NCBI GenBank assembly: GCA_022750195.1
Contig: JAKIWE010000005.1
Span: forward strand, 35,531 to 99,530
Length of the DNA stretch: 64,000 nucleotides
Source of the DNA: Thermoplasmata archaeon
GTDB lineage: Archaea; Thermoplasmatota; Thermoplasmata; Lutacidiplasmatales; UBA184
Direction of reading: 5' to 3'
In this document: positions 49,525 to 58,672 of the stretch, one piece after another
Numbering within the stretch: the stretch's first letter is position 1
Layout of the letters: each line of letters begins with the position of its first letter
The notes under the pieces: model-generated
What the model saw: only the letters and a program-made list of their open reading frames with translations
Database searches by the model: none
What the model was told of the DNA's origin: nothing
Translations under genes and position numbers: made by a program

Positions 49525-49929
49525 ATGGCAACCAAACCGCGCCTGATCTCGCTCATGCCGATCCGCAACATGAACCGGGCGATCAAGTTCTACACCAAGG
49601 TCCTCCCCGGCAAGCTCGAGTACCGGGGGCAAGGCCCGATGAGGGACATGTGGGCCGGCCTTCGCATGGGGACGCACGAGGTGTGGCTCATCGCCCCGGA
49701 GAAGCGTGAGAAGCGGACCCTCGCCTACAACACCTTCCTGGTCGACAACATCAAGGGCTTCGTGCGCGGCCTTCAGAAGAAGGGCGTCAAGTTCGAGAAG
49801 GGCGAGGCGATGAGCAAGGACGCGAAGATCGACGGACCGATCGTCTTCGAGACGTTCGGCGCCTCCGCTTTCTTCAAGGATTCGGAAGGCAACGTCCTCA
49901 TGGTCTGGCAGAACGTCGTCCCGATGTAG
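49525..49929 (+). CDS. VOC (glyoxalase/bleomycin-resistance fold) protein
   Basis: 134 residues, the standard length for a two-motif VOC protein. ISLMPIRNMNRAIKFYTKVL near the N terminus and the C-terminal FETFGASAFFKDSEGNVLMV are the paired beta-alpha-beta-beta-beta signatures; the glutamate/aspartate near the end may bind metal. The ATG follows GTAGGTAGGAAAC. Substrate unknown; VOC proteins range from glyoxalases to dioxygenases and resistance proteins. Confidence 0.8.
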   Translation: MATKPRLISLMPIRNMNRAIKFYTKVLPGKLEYRGQGPMRDMWAGLRMGTHEVWLIAPEKREKRTLAYNTFLVDNIKGFVRGLQKKGVKFEKGEAMSKDAKIDGPIVFETFGASAFFKDSEGNVLMVWQNVVPM

Positions 49930-50083
49930 GCGGCGCGGCGACGATCCGCCTCTGGTTCGTTCCGGGGAGGAACTCCGGCCGGCACCTACCGGTCTAAGCT
50001 CGATCCGGGATCTCCCGTGCGGCAGCCCTAGGGTCCGTCGAGACTCAGTCTCGTGCCGTCGGATGGGCCCACCCAACCTTCGG

Positions 50084-52129
50084 CTATCGTCGGCGTGCCA
50101 GGAGGATTCCGCCGAGGACCGTCGCTCCGACGATCCCGGCGAGAGCGTACCAGTACCACGTGGGGATCACGGAGGGCCCTGAGGCGGTGGTATGCGGACC
50201 GATCGGGCCGGGCGCAGGTGAGACGGTGATCGCGAGCGATGCGTGCGAAGAAGCACCCGCGGAATCGTTGACCCACAGTTGGACCGCATAGGTTCCGGCC
50301 GTGGTGAAGGCGCGGGAGGGCGCTGGGAGACCGGAGGTCGCCCCGTCTCCGAACACCCAGGCGTACTGAAAAGGCGAGACGCCCCCCGAGAGAGCGGCCG
50401 TCAGCGCCACGACCGCGCCCGCGACCGGCGCCGAGGGCGCGGCGGAGACCGTGAAGGCGGGAGGGGCCACGACGAGGAAGTGGAGTCCCGCACTGGCGAC
50501 TACTCCTACGGAGTCGGTCGCGTGAACGCTGAGCACGTAACTTCCGGGGGCGCTGAACGTGTGGGTGAGGTTCTCTCCCAGCCCACTGCCGCCATCGCCG
50601 AAGGTCCAATCGAACCCGGACAGAGAGCTCGAGTTCGGTCCGGGGAGGCTTGTGAATCGGACGGGAACGCCGCTATCTCCCGCCGCCACGCTGGCGGCGG
50701 CGCTCAACGAGGGGCCCGAGGTTACCCTCAGCGGGGTCGAGGCGGAGGCGGTCTCGCCCAGAAAGTCGGTCACGTTGGCGCGCACCGTGACCGCGCCGGG
50801 AGCCGCGAACGACGGGGAGAAGTTGAAGGACGGTCCGGCCCCCGCCGCGTAGGCGCCGGAGCCGTCCCCGTAGTCGACCTGGATTGAGAAGGGGCTCGAA
50901 CCGCCCGAGACCGAGGCGGAGAAGGTCACGCGCGCGCCCGCTTCGACGGAGGATCGATCGGTGCTCAGCGCTACGGTGGGGGGGACGTCGTAGGTCCAGG
51001 TGTCGTTGAAGAAGGTGAAGCTGGCCGAGAGGCCCCCGACGAGCAGGGGCGGGACACCCACCGAGTCAGGGGAAAGTGCGGGTCCGATCCGTCCGGCCGG
51101 TGCGGTGCCCCCGGTCAGCTGGGTCCAACGACCTTGGGCGAAGCTCCACGTCTCACCGACCGCCGTGCCCGCCGTCGCATTCAGCCCCCCGAACAGAAGG
51201 GCCGCTCCCCGAGCAGCGTCGTAGGTCATCGCCCCCTCCTCCTGGGCGCCGGGAACAGGGCCGATCCGGTGGACCGGCCACCAGGCCCCGGAATAGTACT
51301 CCCAGGTGTCCTGGTAGTAACACGTCGAGGAACCGCAGGCTTCCGTGCCCCCGTAGAGGAGCAGGTAGCCGTCGGCGCGGTCGTACACCATCATCGCGCC
51401 GCCTCGGGCAGGAGGGGCGAACGCCGAACCTAGGGGGGTCCAGCCCGCGCCGGGCTGCCAGAGCCAGGAGTCGTTGAGACAGCTCGTGACGAGGTTGCTC
51501 GTACAACCGCCGAACAGCAGCGAAGCGCTGACCCCAGGGTCCGGGTCGAAGGCGAGGTTCGCGTTCCACCGGGCCGAGGGAGGCGTCGAGAGGTAGGTGA
51601 GGTTCGTCCACCGGCCACCCTGGTAGAGCCAGGTGTCGCCGAGGGGCACATTGCCCGGCCCGAGGCCCCCGAACAGGAGCTCGCCCCCGGCGTTAGGGTC
51701 GAAGACCATGCTCGCGAGGTATCGTGCGGGGGGAGCGAGGTGGGGGTCGGTGACGTTGCGCCACCCGCCGTGCGAGAAGAGCCAGGTCTGGTCCTCGGGG
51801 CACCCGGTGAGAGCGCAGCCGCCGAAGTAGACCCACGCCGAGACGATCGGGTCGTATGCGAGCGAGCCCCAAGCAGCGGCAGGGGGCTGAGCGCCTACGA
51901 GGGCCGTGAGATTCTTCCAGCTGGGCGAAGGGGCAGCAACGGTCGGCGTCCAAGCGGTCAGTCGCGGTAGGGAGAGGACCAGCGCGTTCGGCGCCGGCGG
52001 CGCGACCAAGAGGGTTCGGCTGGAGCTGGGTGCTGGAACGCGGAGGTACCCGCTCCCGACGGCAGATCCTAGCAGGACCACGGCTACGAAGATGAGGACG
52101 GCGTATCGCGTGAGATGGGCGGGGGTCAT
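50084..52129 (-). CDS. Kelch-PKD surface protein, membrane-anchored
   Basis: 681 residues. Signal segment YAVLIFVAVVLLGSAVGSG (9-27). Six or so Kelch repeats (LLFGG, NDSW/QDTW motifs) cover about 60-365, followed by three PKD domains (VDYGDG, WTFGDGG, WVFGDGA) over about 370-640 and a C-terminal TM helix YALAGIVGATVLGGILLA with RRR tail. Its start lies 6 bases after the stop of the next larger Kelch gene, so both are co-transcribed. Predicted extracellular adhesion or envelope role; ligand unknown. Confidence 0.8.
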   Translation of the reverse strand: MTPAHLTRYAVLIFVAVVLLGSAVGSGYLRVPAPSSSRTLLVAPPAPNALVLSLPRLTAWTPTVAAPSPSWKNLTALVGAQPPAAAWGSLAYDPIVSAWVYFGGCALTGCPEDQTWLFSHGGWRNVTDPHLAPPARYLASMVFDPNAGGELLFGGLGPGNVPLGDTWLYQGGRWTNLTYLSTPPSARWNANLAFDPDPGVSASLLFGGCTSNLVTSCLNDSWLWQPGAGWTPLGSAFAPPARGGAMMVYDRADGYLLLYGGTEACGSSTCYYQDTWEYYSGAWWPVHRIGPVPGAQEEGAMTYDAARGAALLFGGLNATAGTAVGETWSFAQGRWTQLTGGTAPAGRIGPALSPDSVGVPPLLVGGLSASFTFFNDTWTYDVPPTVALSTDRSSVEAGARVTFSASVSGGSSPFSIQVDYGDGSGAYAAGAGPSFNFSPSFAAPGAVTVRANVTDFLGETASASTPLRVTSGPSLSAAASVAAGDSGVPVRFTSLPGPNSSSLSGFDWTFGDGGSGLGENLTHTFSAPGSYVLSVHATDSVGVVASAGLHFLVVAPPAFTVSAAPSAPVAGAVVALTAALSGGVSPFQYAWVFGDGATSGLPAPSRAFTTAGTYAVQLWVNDSAGASSHASLAITVSPAPGPIGPHTTASGPSVIPTWYWYALAGIVGATVLGGILLARRR

Positions 52130-52135
52130 CGCGGC

Positions 52136-55100
52136 TCACTCCTTGGAGGGCGAGGGCGCCGTCACGGGCGACGAGGGAACGTTAGGGGTCGGGGGGGTCC
52201 TTCGACGTCGCAAGAAGTAGATCGAGGCAAGAACGGCCGTCGCCGCGAGCAAGGGAACCAGGAGGTAGAGCGTCGCGTTGAACGGTGCCGAGGACGCCGG
52301 GTGGGAGGTTCCCCCGCCCCCCGGATTGGAGCTCGGCATCCCGACGACGATAGGGGCGAGGTCGGCCCCTACCTCGGCCACGAACAACGAACGGTCCGTC
52401 GACCCCGGCGCCACCGGGACGACGGCGTAGAGCAAGAGCGAGCTTCCTACCTGAGCGAGGCCGAACAGGCGGACGCCTTGAACGAGCACGGGCGCTTCGG
52501 GTCGGGCTGTACCGGAAGCCGTTACGTTCCAGCCTTCGAGGCCGGTCGTATTCGAGACATACACTTGGTACACCCCGGAGGCGAGAAGGGCCTCGGCGTC
52601 CGAGACATCGGCCGGGGCGTAGAACGTGGCCAGGGCCTGGGAACGAGCGCGGTCGTACAGCACGACGAGTCCCGAAGTCGGCTCCCGGTAGCGGAGCAGA
52701 ACGGCCGTTTCGGAGCCGGGGACCTGGCGCGCTTCGACGAGCGTTGCGTTGGCGGGCGGAGAGTATCCCATCGGCACCATGGACCCGTCGCTGAGCCCGA
52801 CGAGCGTGTAGTTGCCCGAAACGAGCCGGAGCACGGCCGAGCTTGGGGAACTGGAGCTTCCGCCGCGGACCGACACCACGCTTTCGTACCCCGCGACCGG
52901 AGCGGTAGAGACCCGGCTGTGAGTGTGGAGATCGAACGTCTGAAGGGATTCGGACGTGGAATCTCCGGGGAAGATCGAGGGCGCCGTCAGGACCGTCACG
53001 ATGGGCGTGGAGGCCGACGTGTCGGTGGCAAACGACTCCGCCACTCCGGAGGTGGTGTACTGGGTGACGGGGCCCCACGTGCCGTTGGCCGGGGAGTAGG
53101 ACGCACCGTGAAGCGCGAGCGTAGAGACGGAAGCAGGGCTCGCACCCCCGGCCTGGGCGGTAGGAAGGGCGTCCCAGAGAACGTACAGGGAGCCATCGGG
53201 CATCGTGGAGGCTACGGGCGCCGTCACGAGGAAGCCCGGGTCGGACGGTGTGGGGACCCTGGTGGCGGTGTTGGACGAGGCATCGATGTGGAGTCCCGAG
53301 AAGGAGAGGCCGGAGGTGACGGGTTGCGAGACGCGGTCGTCCGAGTAGAACAGGTAGGCGCCGTTGTACGCGCTGGCCGCCGTTGGAACCGCGTGAGGGT
53401 ACATGTCCCCGACTGCGATCCCGGAGCTTTCGGTCGGTGTCCAGTCAAGCTGGTCATAGCCGGTGGAGTTGTAGGTCCGGTTGTCGAGGTGCCAGACGGC
53501 CCCGCTCCCGTTGTTGTAGATCGGCCGTTCTGAACCCTGGGGGCGCAGCGTCTGCGTGCTGGGATTGGTGTGATACCAGGTGCCGGAGTACAGGGTCCAG
53601 CTGGTGCTCCAGAAGAGGAATTGGAGCATGATCGACGCGGTTCCGTTGACCCAAAGCCCGGTCGCCTTGAACGGCGGCGGGGAGACTTGGAAGACGACCG
53701 CGACGGCCACCCCGCCGGACACTGAGACCGACGCGATGGCGATGCCGAAGTTGAGTGCGATCGTCAGGGGCAGGGTCAGGCTTCCGATGAGTTGGGTGAT
53801 CGTGAAGTCGAAGCCGTTGGCGATGCTCGTGTTCGAGGTGTTGACCGGCGCCAGGATCATCGAGAGGGCGATGGCCGGGGCCACGTCGACGGAGAGGCTC
53901 AGCCCGATCGTGATGTTGTTACCGAGAATACTGAAGGTGTAGCCCCAGATCGGGATATTCGCCTTGAAATCACCCGTGATGGTGACCGTCATGCTGGCGG
54001 TAACCCAGTTGACCGACTCGACGCCCTTCGTCGAGGTGACCGCGAGGGTTCCCGCGAGCGTCAGCGATCCGGAGAGCGTGAGGCTGAACGCGCCGAGCCC
54101 GATCGCGGGCAGGGACGTCGTCAGCTGCCCGGTCATGTTGACCTGACCGAGGTTCGACTCGGTGAGGGTCACCTGGATCGAAGGAAGTAGGTTGTACACC
54201 CCGTTGATGAACGGAACCGACGACGGGAGGGTGAAATTGAACAGGCTCGTGAGACTGATACTTTCGGTCTGCGTCAGCGTATAGTTCGTCGCGAACGGAC
54301 CCGTTCCGGAGGTCGAGATCGACTGCGCCACGCCGGGGCTCTGAATGAACGCGAGAAGGAATCCGGGGAGCTCGACCTCCTCGACGGAGAGGCTCGCGTT
54401 CTCGTCCCAGTTGGAGGTCGACGCGACCACCTGAAGCTGCGCATCGAGGGGAGCGCCGCCCATGTTGAACGACGCGTTCCACCACTCCGGCGAGGAGCTC
54501 GACTGAACGAACGTGAGGGAGGTGGACGGGTCGAGCGACCCGAGCACACTGCTGACCGGTCCGTTGTTGATCTCCGCGTAGACGGAGAACGTGTTCTCGA
54601 GGTTGACGCCGGAGTAGAACGCACCGGAGAACTGGGAGTAGGCTCGGATCGCCTCGGGAGGCTCTGCGGTGAACGTCCAGTTCGCGTAGGCCCGGTGATT
54701 CGGGGCCTGAGCGTCCCAGACGGTCGCGCTCAGTTGGTAGACGTTGTAGGCGCCGGGGTCCGGGGCGCAGCGGATCGTCACGACCCCGGTGACGGGGACC
54801 GCTCTTCCCTGTTGGTCCGTGAACGTCGTGCAGTTCGGAGCGCCCGTGAGGAGGTGACCGGTCTTGAGGCCCGTGTAGTTGAAGATGTAGTCGAGGTCCC
54901 CGGATCCTCCGAAGGCCTTCAACGTGAAGATCGGGAAGGTGAGAGCGGTCGTGCTGCTCGCGAGATCGAGCGGTCCCTTCAGGGAGGCTTGGACGACCGC
55001 GTAGTAGCGCCACGTTTCGTTGACGGCGAACCCGCCCGCGATGCCTCCGAAGATGACCGCGAAGCCGTCCCGGTAGTCCGAGGTGCTCGCCATGTAGGCG

Positions 55101-56386
55101 CGGTCCGACGGGGGATTGGACGAATTGTCGGAGGCCCAGTAGGAGAAGTACCCCCCGGGGGCGCCCAGGTAGAGGTAGGTATCGTTCAAGGTCGACTGGG
55201 TGCCGGCGGGCGAACAGTCGGGAGTGCCGATGCCCCCGTAGAGAACGAAGTGCTGATTCTTCGGGCTCCAGGCGAGGGCGGCCCCGTACCGACCGCACGG
55301 CTGGCCACCGACAATGGCGCTCGTGAGGGGATGGTCGCCGGGGGGCGCGGGGACGCAGGTCCCGGTCTTCGCGTAGGTCCAGGTGCCGTTCGAGAACCAC
55401 CACATGATGTACGGGCAGCCGGCTGAGTTCTCGATCACTCCGGTCGGGTCCTGGCCGCCGTACAGGAGAGTGTACCCCGTCGGAGAGTCCGCCAGGGCGG
55501 CGCCGCCGCGAGCTCCGGGCGGAAGGATCTGAGCGGAGGAGATGTTGGCCCACCTCCCCTGGGCAAACGACCAGGTGTCGCCGAGGTACCCCGAGGGGCC
55601 CACCCCGCCGAACAGGAGCACGTACCCTTCGCTCGAAGCGTAGGTCATGGCGAGGTCGTAACGGGGGGAGGGGGCGGGTCCCGCGGTTGAGGTAATGTTG
55701 GACCAGGCGCCGTGGGAGAAGACCCACGTGTCGTTGAGAGGCACCGTGACCGCGTTCACGAGGGCGATGCCGCCGAACAACACGGCCTCCTGGTCGTTCA
55801 GGTCGTAGGCGAACCCGGCGAACGCACGAGCGAGCGGGCAGGTGGCGTGGGTGCAGCTGGTCGAGGCGAGGAGGGGAGTCCAGTTGCCGGCAACGAACTC
55901 CCACGTATCGTTTAGGAACGCCCCGAACGTCGGTGCCGCACCCCCGAAGAGGAGCGTCCGACCGTCGATCGGGTCGTAGGCTAGGCCGCTCGCGTATCGC
56001 GGACTCGGGTAGCTCGCTGGAAATGGCATCGGGGTGAGGTTCAGCCAAGAGGACGGTCCTGAAGCCAACGGGTGAGGAGGAAGTCGAGGCGTAGAGCCGA
56101 GGCCAGGACAGTAGGGAGACGGAACCCAAGGGCATCCGGAAAGGGTGGGACGACTCGACGGGGGGAAAGTTCCGATAGGGCTCGTCGTCGCCGGACGCGG
56201 AGTCAAGTTGGGAACACGGGAACCCAAGGTCACGACGGCGGAATGCTTCGGGGCCGACGGGTTGAGATGGGTAACTCCGATCGCTGCGAGCGAGGAGAGG
56301 AGGAGGATCGCTACGATGGCTATCGCGGTATTTCGGCCTCGGGCGATGCGGAAGCGACCGATCGCTCGGCCCGGCCGGAGGGTCAT
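52136..56386 (-). CDS. Giant Kelch-type surface protein with long C-terminal ectodomain
   Basis: 1416 residues. N-terminal hydrophobic segment AIAIVAILLLSSLAAIGV (21-38) after a basic start. Kelch repeats (LLFGG, NDTW, VLYGG motifs) cover roughly 110-460. The next 600 residues are Ser/Thr/Asn-rich and beta-strand-like, with long hydrophobic beta stretches. The last part (about 980-1380) has tandem strand motifs with VLRLVSGNYTLVGLSDG and similar. A C-terminal TM helix (LYLLVPLLAATAVLASIYFL) and RRRR tail anchor it. It is the first gene of a two-gene Kelch operon. Confidence 0.75.
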   Translation of the reverse strand: MTLRPGRAIGRFRIARGRNTAIAIVAILLLSSLAAIGVTHLNPSAPKHSAVVTLGSRVPNLTPRPATTSPIGTFPPSSRPTLSGCPWVPSPYCPGLGSTPRLPPHPLASGPSSWLNLTPMPFPASYPSPRYASGLAYDPIDGRTLLFGGAAPTFGAFLNDTWEFVAGNWTPLLASTSCTHATCPLARAFAGFAYDLNDQEAVLFGGIALVNAVTVPLNDTWVFSHGAWSNITSTAGPAPSPRYDLAMTYASSEGYVLLFGGVGPSGYLGDTWSFAQGRWANISSAQILPPGARGGAALADSPTGYTLLYGGQDPTGVIENSAGCPYIMWWFSNGTWTYAKTGTCVPAPPGDHPLTSAIVGGQPCGRYGAALAWSPKNQHFVLYGGIGTPDCSPAGTQSTLNDTYLYLGAPGGYFSYWASDNSSNPPSDRAYMASTSDYRDGFAVIFGGIAGGFAVNETWRYYAVVQASLKGPLDLASSTTALTFPIFTLKAFGGSGDLDYIFNYTGLKTGHLLTGAPNCTTFTDQQGRAVPVTGVVTIRCAPDPGAYNVYQLSATVWDAQAPNHRAYANWTFTAEPPEAIRAYSQFSGAFYSGVNLENTFSVYAEINNGPVSSVLGSLDPSTSLTFVQSSSSPEWWNASFNMGGAPLDAQLQVVASTSNWDENASLSVEEVELPGFLLAFIQSPGVAQSISTSGTGPFATNYTLTQTESISLTSLFNFTLPSSVPFINGVYNLLPSIQVTLTESNLGQVNMTGQLTTSLPAIGLGAFSLTLSGSLTLAGTLAVTSTKGVESVNWVTASMTVTITGDFKANIPIWGYTFSILGNNITIGLSLSVDVAPAIALSMILAPVNTSNTSIANGFDFTITQLIGSLTLPLTIALNFGIAIASVSVSGGVAVAVVFQVSPPPFKATGLWVNGTASIMLQFLFWSTSWTLYSGTWYHTNPSTQTLRPQGSERPIYNNGSGAVWHLDNRTYNSTGYDQLDWTPTESSGIAVGDMYPHAVPTAASAYNGAYLFYSDDRVSQPVTSGLSFSGLHIDASSNTATRVPTPSDPGFLVTAPVASTMPDGSLYVLWDALPTAQAGGASPASVSTLALHGASYSPANGTWGPVTQYTTSGVAESFATDTSASTPIVTVLTAPSIFPGDSTSESLQTFDLHTHSRVSTAPVAGYESVVSVRGGSSSSPSSAVLRLVSGNYTLVGLSDGSMVPMGYSPPANATLVEARQVPGSETAVLLRYREPTSGLVVLYDRARSQALATFYAPADVSDAEALLASGVYQVYVSNTTGLEGWNVTASGTARPEAPVLVQGVRLFGLAQVGSSLLLYAVVPVAPGSTDRSLFVAEVGADLAPIVVGMPSSNPGGGGTSHPASSAPFNATLYLLVPLLAATAVLASIYFLRRRRTPPTPNVPSSPVTAPSPSKE

Positions 56387-56794
56387 CGTCCTCGCCAGAT
56401 CACCACGTCCGAAAACTCGACCCTCACGATCCGTCTCGGCGCCACTCCACCTACCGTCGACCCGTGGCGCGGGCGCGCCTCGATGAGCTCGGAGGGGGTC
56501 GACCTAGAAAGAGGTGCCGATTCTCGACCGAAACGCACACGGTGAGAGTGACCCGGCGGTCGGGCGGAATGGCCTCCCAGCTCCGACAACCGTTTCGATC
56601 GCCCCTCGCGAGGCGGCCAACACCGAGAGGGTTGATGCCCGAAGCGAAGGGGGCCTGGAGAGGCTTCATCTCGTGGTGACCTCCATCGAGTGCACCGAGC
56701 GCCTCTGGCTGTCCTATCAGGATGAGGGAGATCTTGTCAGCCAGCAAGGGAAGCCTGAGCCTGATCGGCCGTGGATCTTACAAGGAGTGGGTAA

Positions 56795-56812
56795 CGGGCC
56801 CGCCGGGATTCG
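56795..56812. repeat. 18-bp copy of the tRNA-Arg(CCG) 3' end (att-like)
   Basis: CGGGCCCGCCGGGATTCG is identical to 58673-58690, which is the discriminator, 3' acceptor strand and T-arm portion of the tRNA-Arg gene. It is in the same orientation and on the 3' side of the tRNA, exactly where the distal copy is left after integration into a tRNA 3' end. Confidence 0.7.
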
Positions 56813-56865
56813 GCCCGCGAGCTAATCGAGTCCTCCCGTTCCGCTCGGAAGCACCCTGTCTCCGC

Positions 56866-57882
56866 GTGGTCCGGAGAGCAACGAGAAGTAGCAAGGCCCG
56901 ATGGCCGGCAGGGGGCCCGGAGTTGGACAGAGCGGACCCCGGAGTCCGCTGGCTCCTCGAGTCGACGGACCCATCGGTGCGGTACTTTGCCCTCACCGAT
57001 CTTCTCGGGGAGTCCGAGAGGTCTGGGGAGGTGCGCGCAGCGAAGAAGCAGATTTCTCGGGGAGCTCGTCTTCAAGCCCTCCTCCAGGGCCAGCGAGCCG
57101 ACGGAGGCTTTGGGGTACACTGGTACAAGAAATGGGCGGGGACAACCTGGCGTCTCGTCTCCTCGGTCGAACTGGGAGTTCCACCCAAGAACTCAGTGGC
57201 CCGGCGCGCGGCGAAGCATGTGCTCTCCCGGCTCCCCCTGGCTCGGGTCGACCCCCACCGGATCCAGGGCCGATTCAGGCTCCACGCTTCCGTGATCGGC
57301 AACCCTCTAGGTGTATGCTCTCGGCTCGGGATGGGCGACGACTCGCGGGTCCAACAGCTGGCCCATTCGCTCGTCCGCTGGCAGTGGCCGGACGGCGGGT
57401 GGAACTGTGACCCGTCGGAAGACGCGCGGCACTCTTCCTTCTACGAGAGCCTCGCAACGTTGTGGGGGCTGAACGAATACTTCCGCGCCACGAACGACGA
57501 TGCCGTCCGCGTCGCGGTCGACCGGGCGGCCGAGCTCTTCCTCAAGCACCGACTGTTCCGCTCGTGTCACGGGGAAGGGGTGATCAATCCCCGATGGACG
57601 CAGCTCCACTACCCCGTCTACTGGCACTACGACATCTTGCAGGCGCTCCGAGTGCTTCAGAGGGCTGGTAAACTCGGCGACCCGCGCGCCCGGGAGGCCC
57701 TCGACCTCGTGGAGTCCAAGCGGGCGAAAGACGGCACCTGGCACGTGGAAGGACGCTTCTGGCGCCGTGGTCCTCCGAACGCCTCCAATACGGAGGTCGT
57801 TGACTGGGGAAGAGACGGACCCAACGAAATGATCACCCTGAACTCTCTGCGAGTTCTCGTCGACTCGGGCCGAATCTCCTGA
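56866..57882 (+). CDS. Alpha/alpha-toroid (terpene cyclase/prenyltransferase-like) protein
   Basis: About 338 residues from GTG 56866; the frame is open further upstream across the tRNA-like repeat, and a TTG near 56921 is another option. Repeated helical motifs with QW-like signatures (QRADGGFGVHWYKKWAGTTW, then WQWPDGGWNCDPSEDARHSS) and WTQLHYPVYWHYDILQAL match the alpha/alpha barrel shared by squalene-hopene cyclases and prenyltransferases. The catalytic DXDD of cyclases is not obvious, so it may be a non-enzymatic or unusual toroid protein. It sits beside vapBC in the mini-island. Confidence 0.65.
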   Translation: MVRRATRSSKARWPAGGPELDRADPGVRWLLESTDPSVRYFALTDLLGESERSGEVRAAKKQISRGARLQALLQGQRADGGFGVHWYKKWAGTTWRLVSSVELGVPPKNSVARRAAKHVLSRLPLARVDPHRIQGRFRLHASVIGNPLGVCSRLGMGDDSRVQQLAHSLVRWQWPDGGWNCDPSEDARHSSFYESLATLWGLNEYFRATNDDAVRVAVDRAAELFLKHRLFRSCHGEGVINPRWTQLHYPVYWHYDILQALRVLQRAGKLGDPRAREALDLVESKRAKDGTWHVEGRFWRRGPPNASNTEVVDWGRDGPNEMITLNSLRVLVDSGRIS

Positions 57883-57912
57883 AGCGGACCAACCACCCCA
57901 CGCGGGCCGGGC

Positions 57913-58323
57913 TTAGGCCGATGGCAAGATCTCGAACCCTGCCTCGGCAAAATTGTGGTCCCACGTGAACGCCCGTGGGATATGGGTCTCACGCATGATG
58001 ACGAAGCTCGTGCAATCGGTGAAGCTCCATCGCTGATCAGGGCGGCTGAGCATCAACTTGAGGCTGTCCTCGAACGTCGCTTCTCCGACGCGGACCCGGC
58101 GAACCGAGGGACTCGCCCGGAGCAGCGTGGACAGGCGAACCACCGGGGTCATGCCCGCCTTCAGGCGGAGCAGGGTGAACGTCTCGTCGAGCACGTAGTC
58201 GGTGGTTACGGGAGTGCCGTACCGGCCGCGCTCTATCTCAGCGAACGTCAACGTCGCTTCCGGCCTCTGCTGGGCCTTCTCGTAGAGCAAGGCGAACCAG
58301 GCTGAGGTGTCCACGAAAATCAT
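57913..58323 (-). CDS. vapC: VapC-type PIN-domain ribonuclease toxin
   Basis: 136 residues, full VapC length. The four acidic active-site residues are visible: D5 in MIFVDTSAWFALL, E47 in VLDETFTLL, D103 in FTDCTSF and D122 in TWDHNF. The start overlaps the antitoxin stop by four bases. VapC toxins cut tRNA or rRNA when antitoxin is degraded. In context it may stabilise the mini-island. Symbol by family. Confidence 0.9.
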   Translation of the reverse strand: MIFVDTSAWFALLYEKAQQRPEATLTFAEIERGRYGTPVTTDYVLDETFTLLRLKAGMTPVVRLSTLLRASPSVRRVRVGEATFEDSLKLMLSRPDQRWSFTDCTSFVIMRETHIPRAFTWDHNFAEAGFEILPSA

Positions 58324-58556
58324 GGGGCCTGGTAGAGAAGTTCGTCGACGTGCTCCGCCGTCCGGTCCTTGCCGCGAGGGCCCTTCTGGTGGGCGAGCTC
58401 CCGAAAGATGGGCTCCGACGAATCGACCGTGTCATTGAGCACGTGGGCGCGGATCGCCTCTCGAACGATTTCTTGGATAGGGCGATGTTCCGAGCGGGCG
58501 CGCTTCCGGAGGAGGTCGTACTCCAGTTCGGGCAACCGCGTTTGCACCACTGTCAT
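58320..58556 (-). CDS. vapB: VapB-type antitoxin, ribbon-helix-helix
   Basis: 78 residues. The N-terminal strand TVVQTRLPELEYDLLRKRA and the following helices (HRPIQEIVREAIRAHV) form a ribbon-helix-helix DNA-binding domain. The C-terminal part (FRELAHQKGPRGKDRT onward) would wrap the toxin. It precedes vapC and overlaps it. A palindrome overlaps its start codon and a TATA box lies about 28 bases upstream, consistent with autorepression of a leaderless transcript. Confidence 0.8.
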   Translation of the reverse strand: MTVVQTRLPELEYDLLRKRARSEHRPIQEIVREAIRAHVLNDTVDSSEPIFRELAHQKGPRGKDRTAEHVDELLYQAP

Positions 58557-58591
58557 GATTCGGCATCATGAATCATGAATATATAAATACA
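58553..58591 (-). promoter_or_regulatory. vapBC promoter and operator
   Basis: TCATGATTC - 8 bases - GAATCATGA forms a 9-bp-arm inverted repeat (58553-58578) that covers the start codon. TATTTATATAT on the minus strand (58580-58591) is the TATA box, about 28 bases upstream of the ATG. Antitoxin bound at the palindrome would sit on the transcription start. Confidence 0.65.
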
Positions 58592-58610
58592 TGTTCCGAA
58601 CAATGACCCC

Positions 58611-58630
58611 ACCATCGATTGTCCGATGGT
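58611..58630. terminator. 7-bp-arm hairpin between vapBC promoter and tRNA-Arg
   Basis: ACCATCG - ATTGTC - CGATGGT, a perfect 7-bp stem with a six-base loop, 43 bases past the tRNA-Arg 3' end on the transcribed side. It may end the tRNA transcript; a regulatory role for vapBC is also possible. Confidence 0.35.
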
Positions 58631-58672
58631 GAATCGGCCCTAGGCGTAACTTGCTCGCGACCTAGACGGGGG

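Noticed and set aside
47333..49531. 732-residue open frame on the minus strand
   Set aside because: Same strand but different frame from the KaiC/GvpD-like ATPase, which has a Walker A; this frame is low-complexity Arg/Pro.
52115..53533. 472-residue open frame on the + strand
   Set aside because: Antisense to the 1416-residue Kelch gene, Arg/Gly-rich and without motifs.
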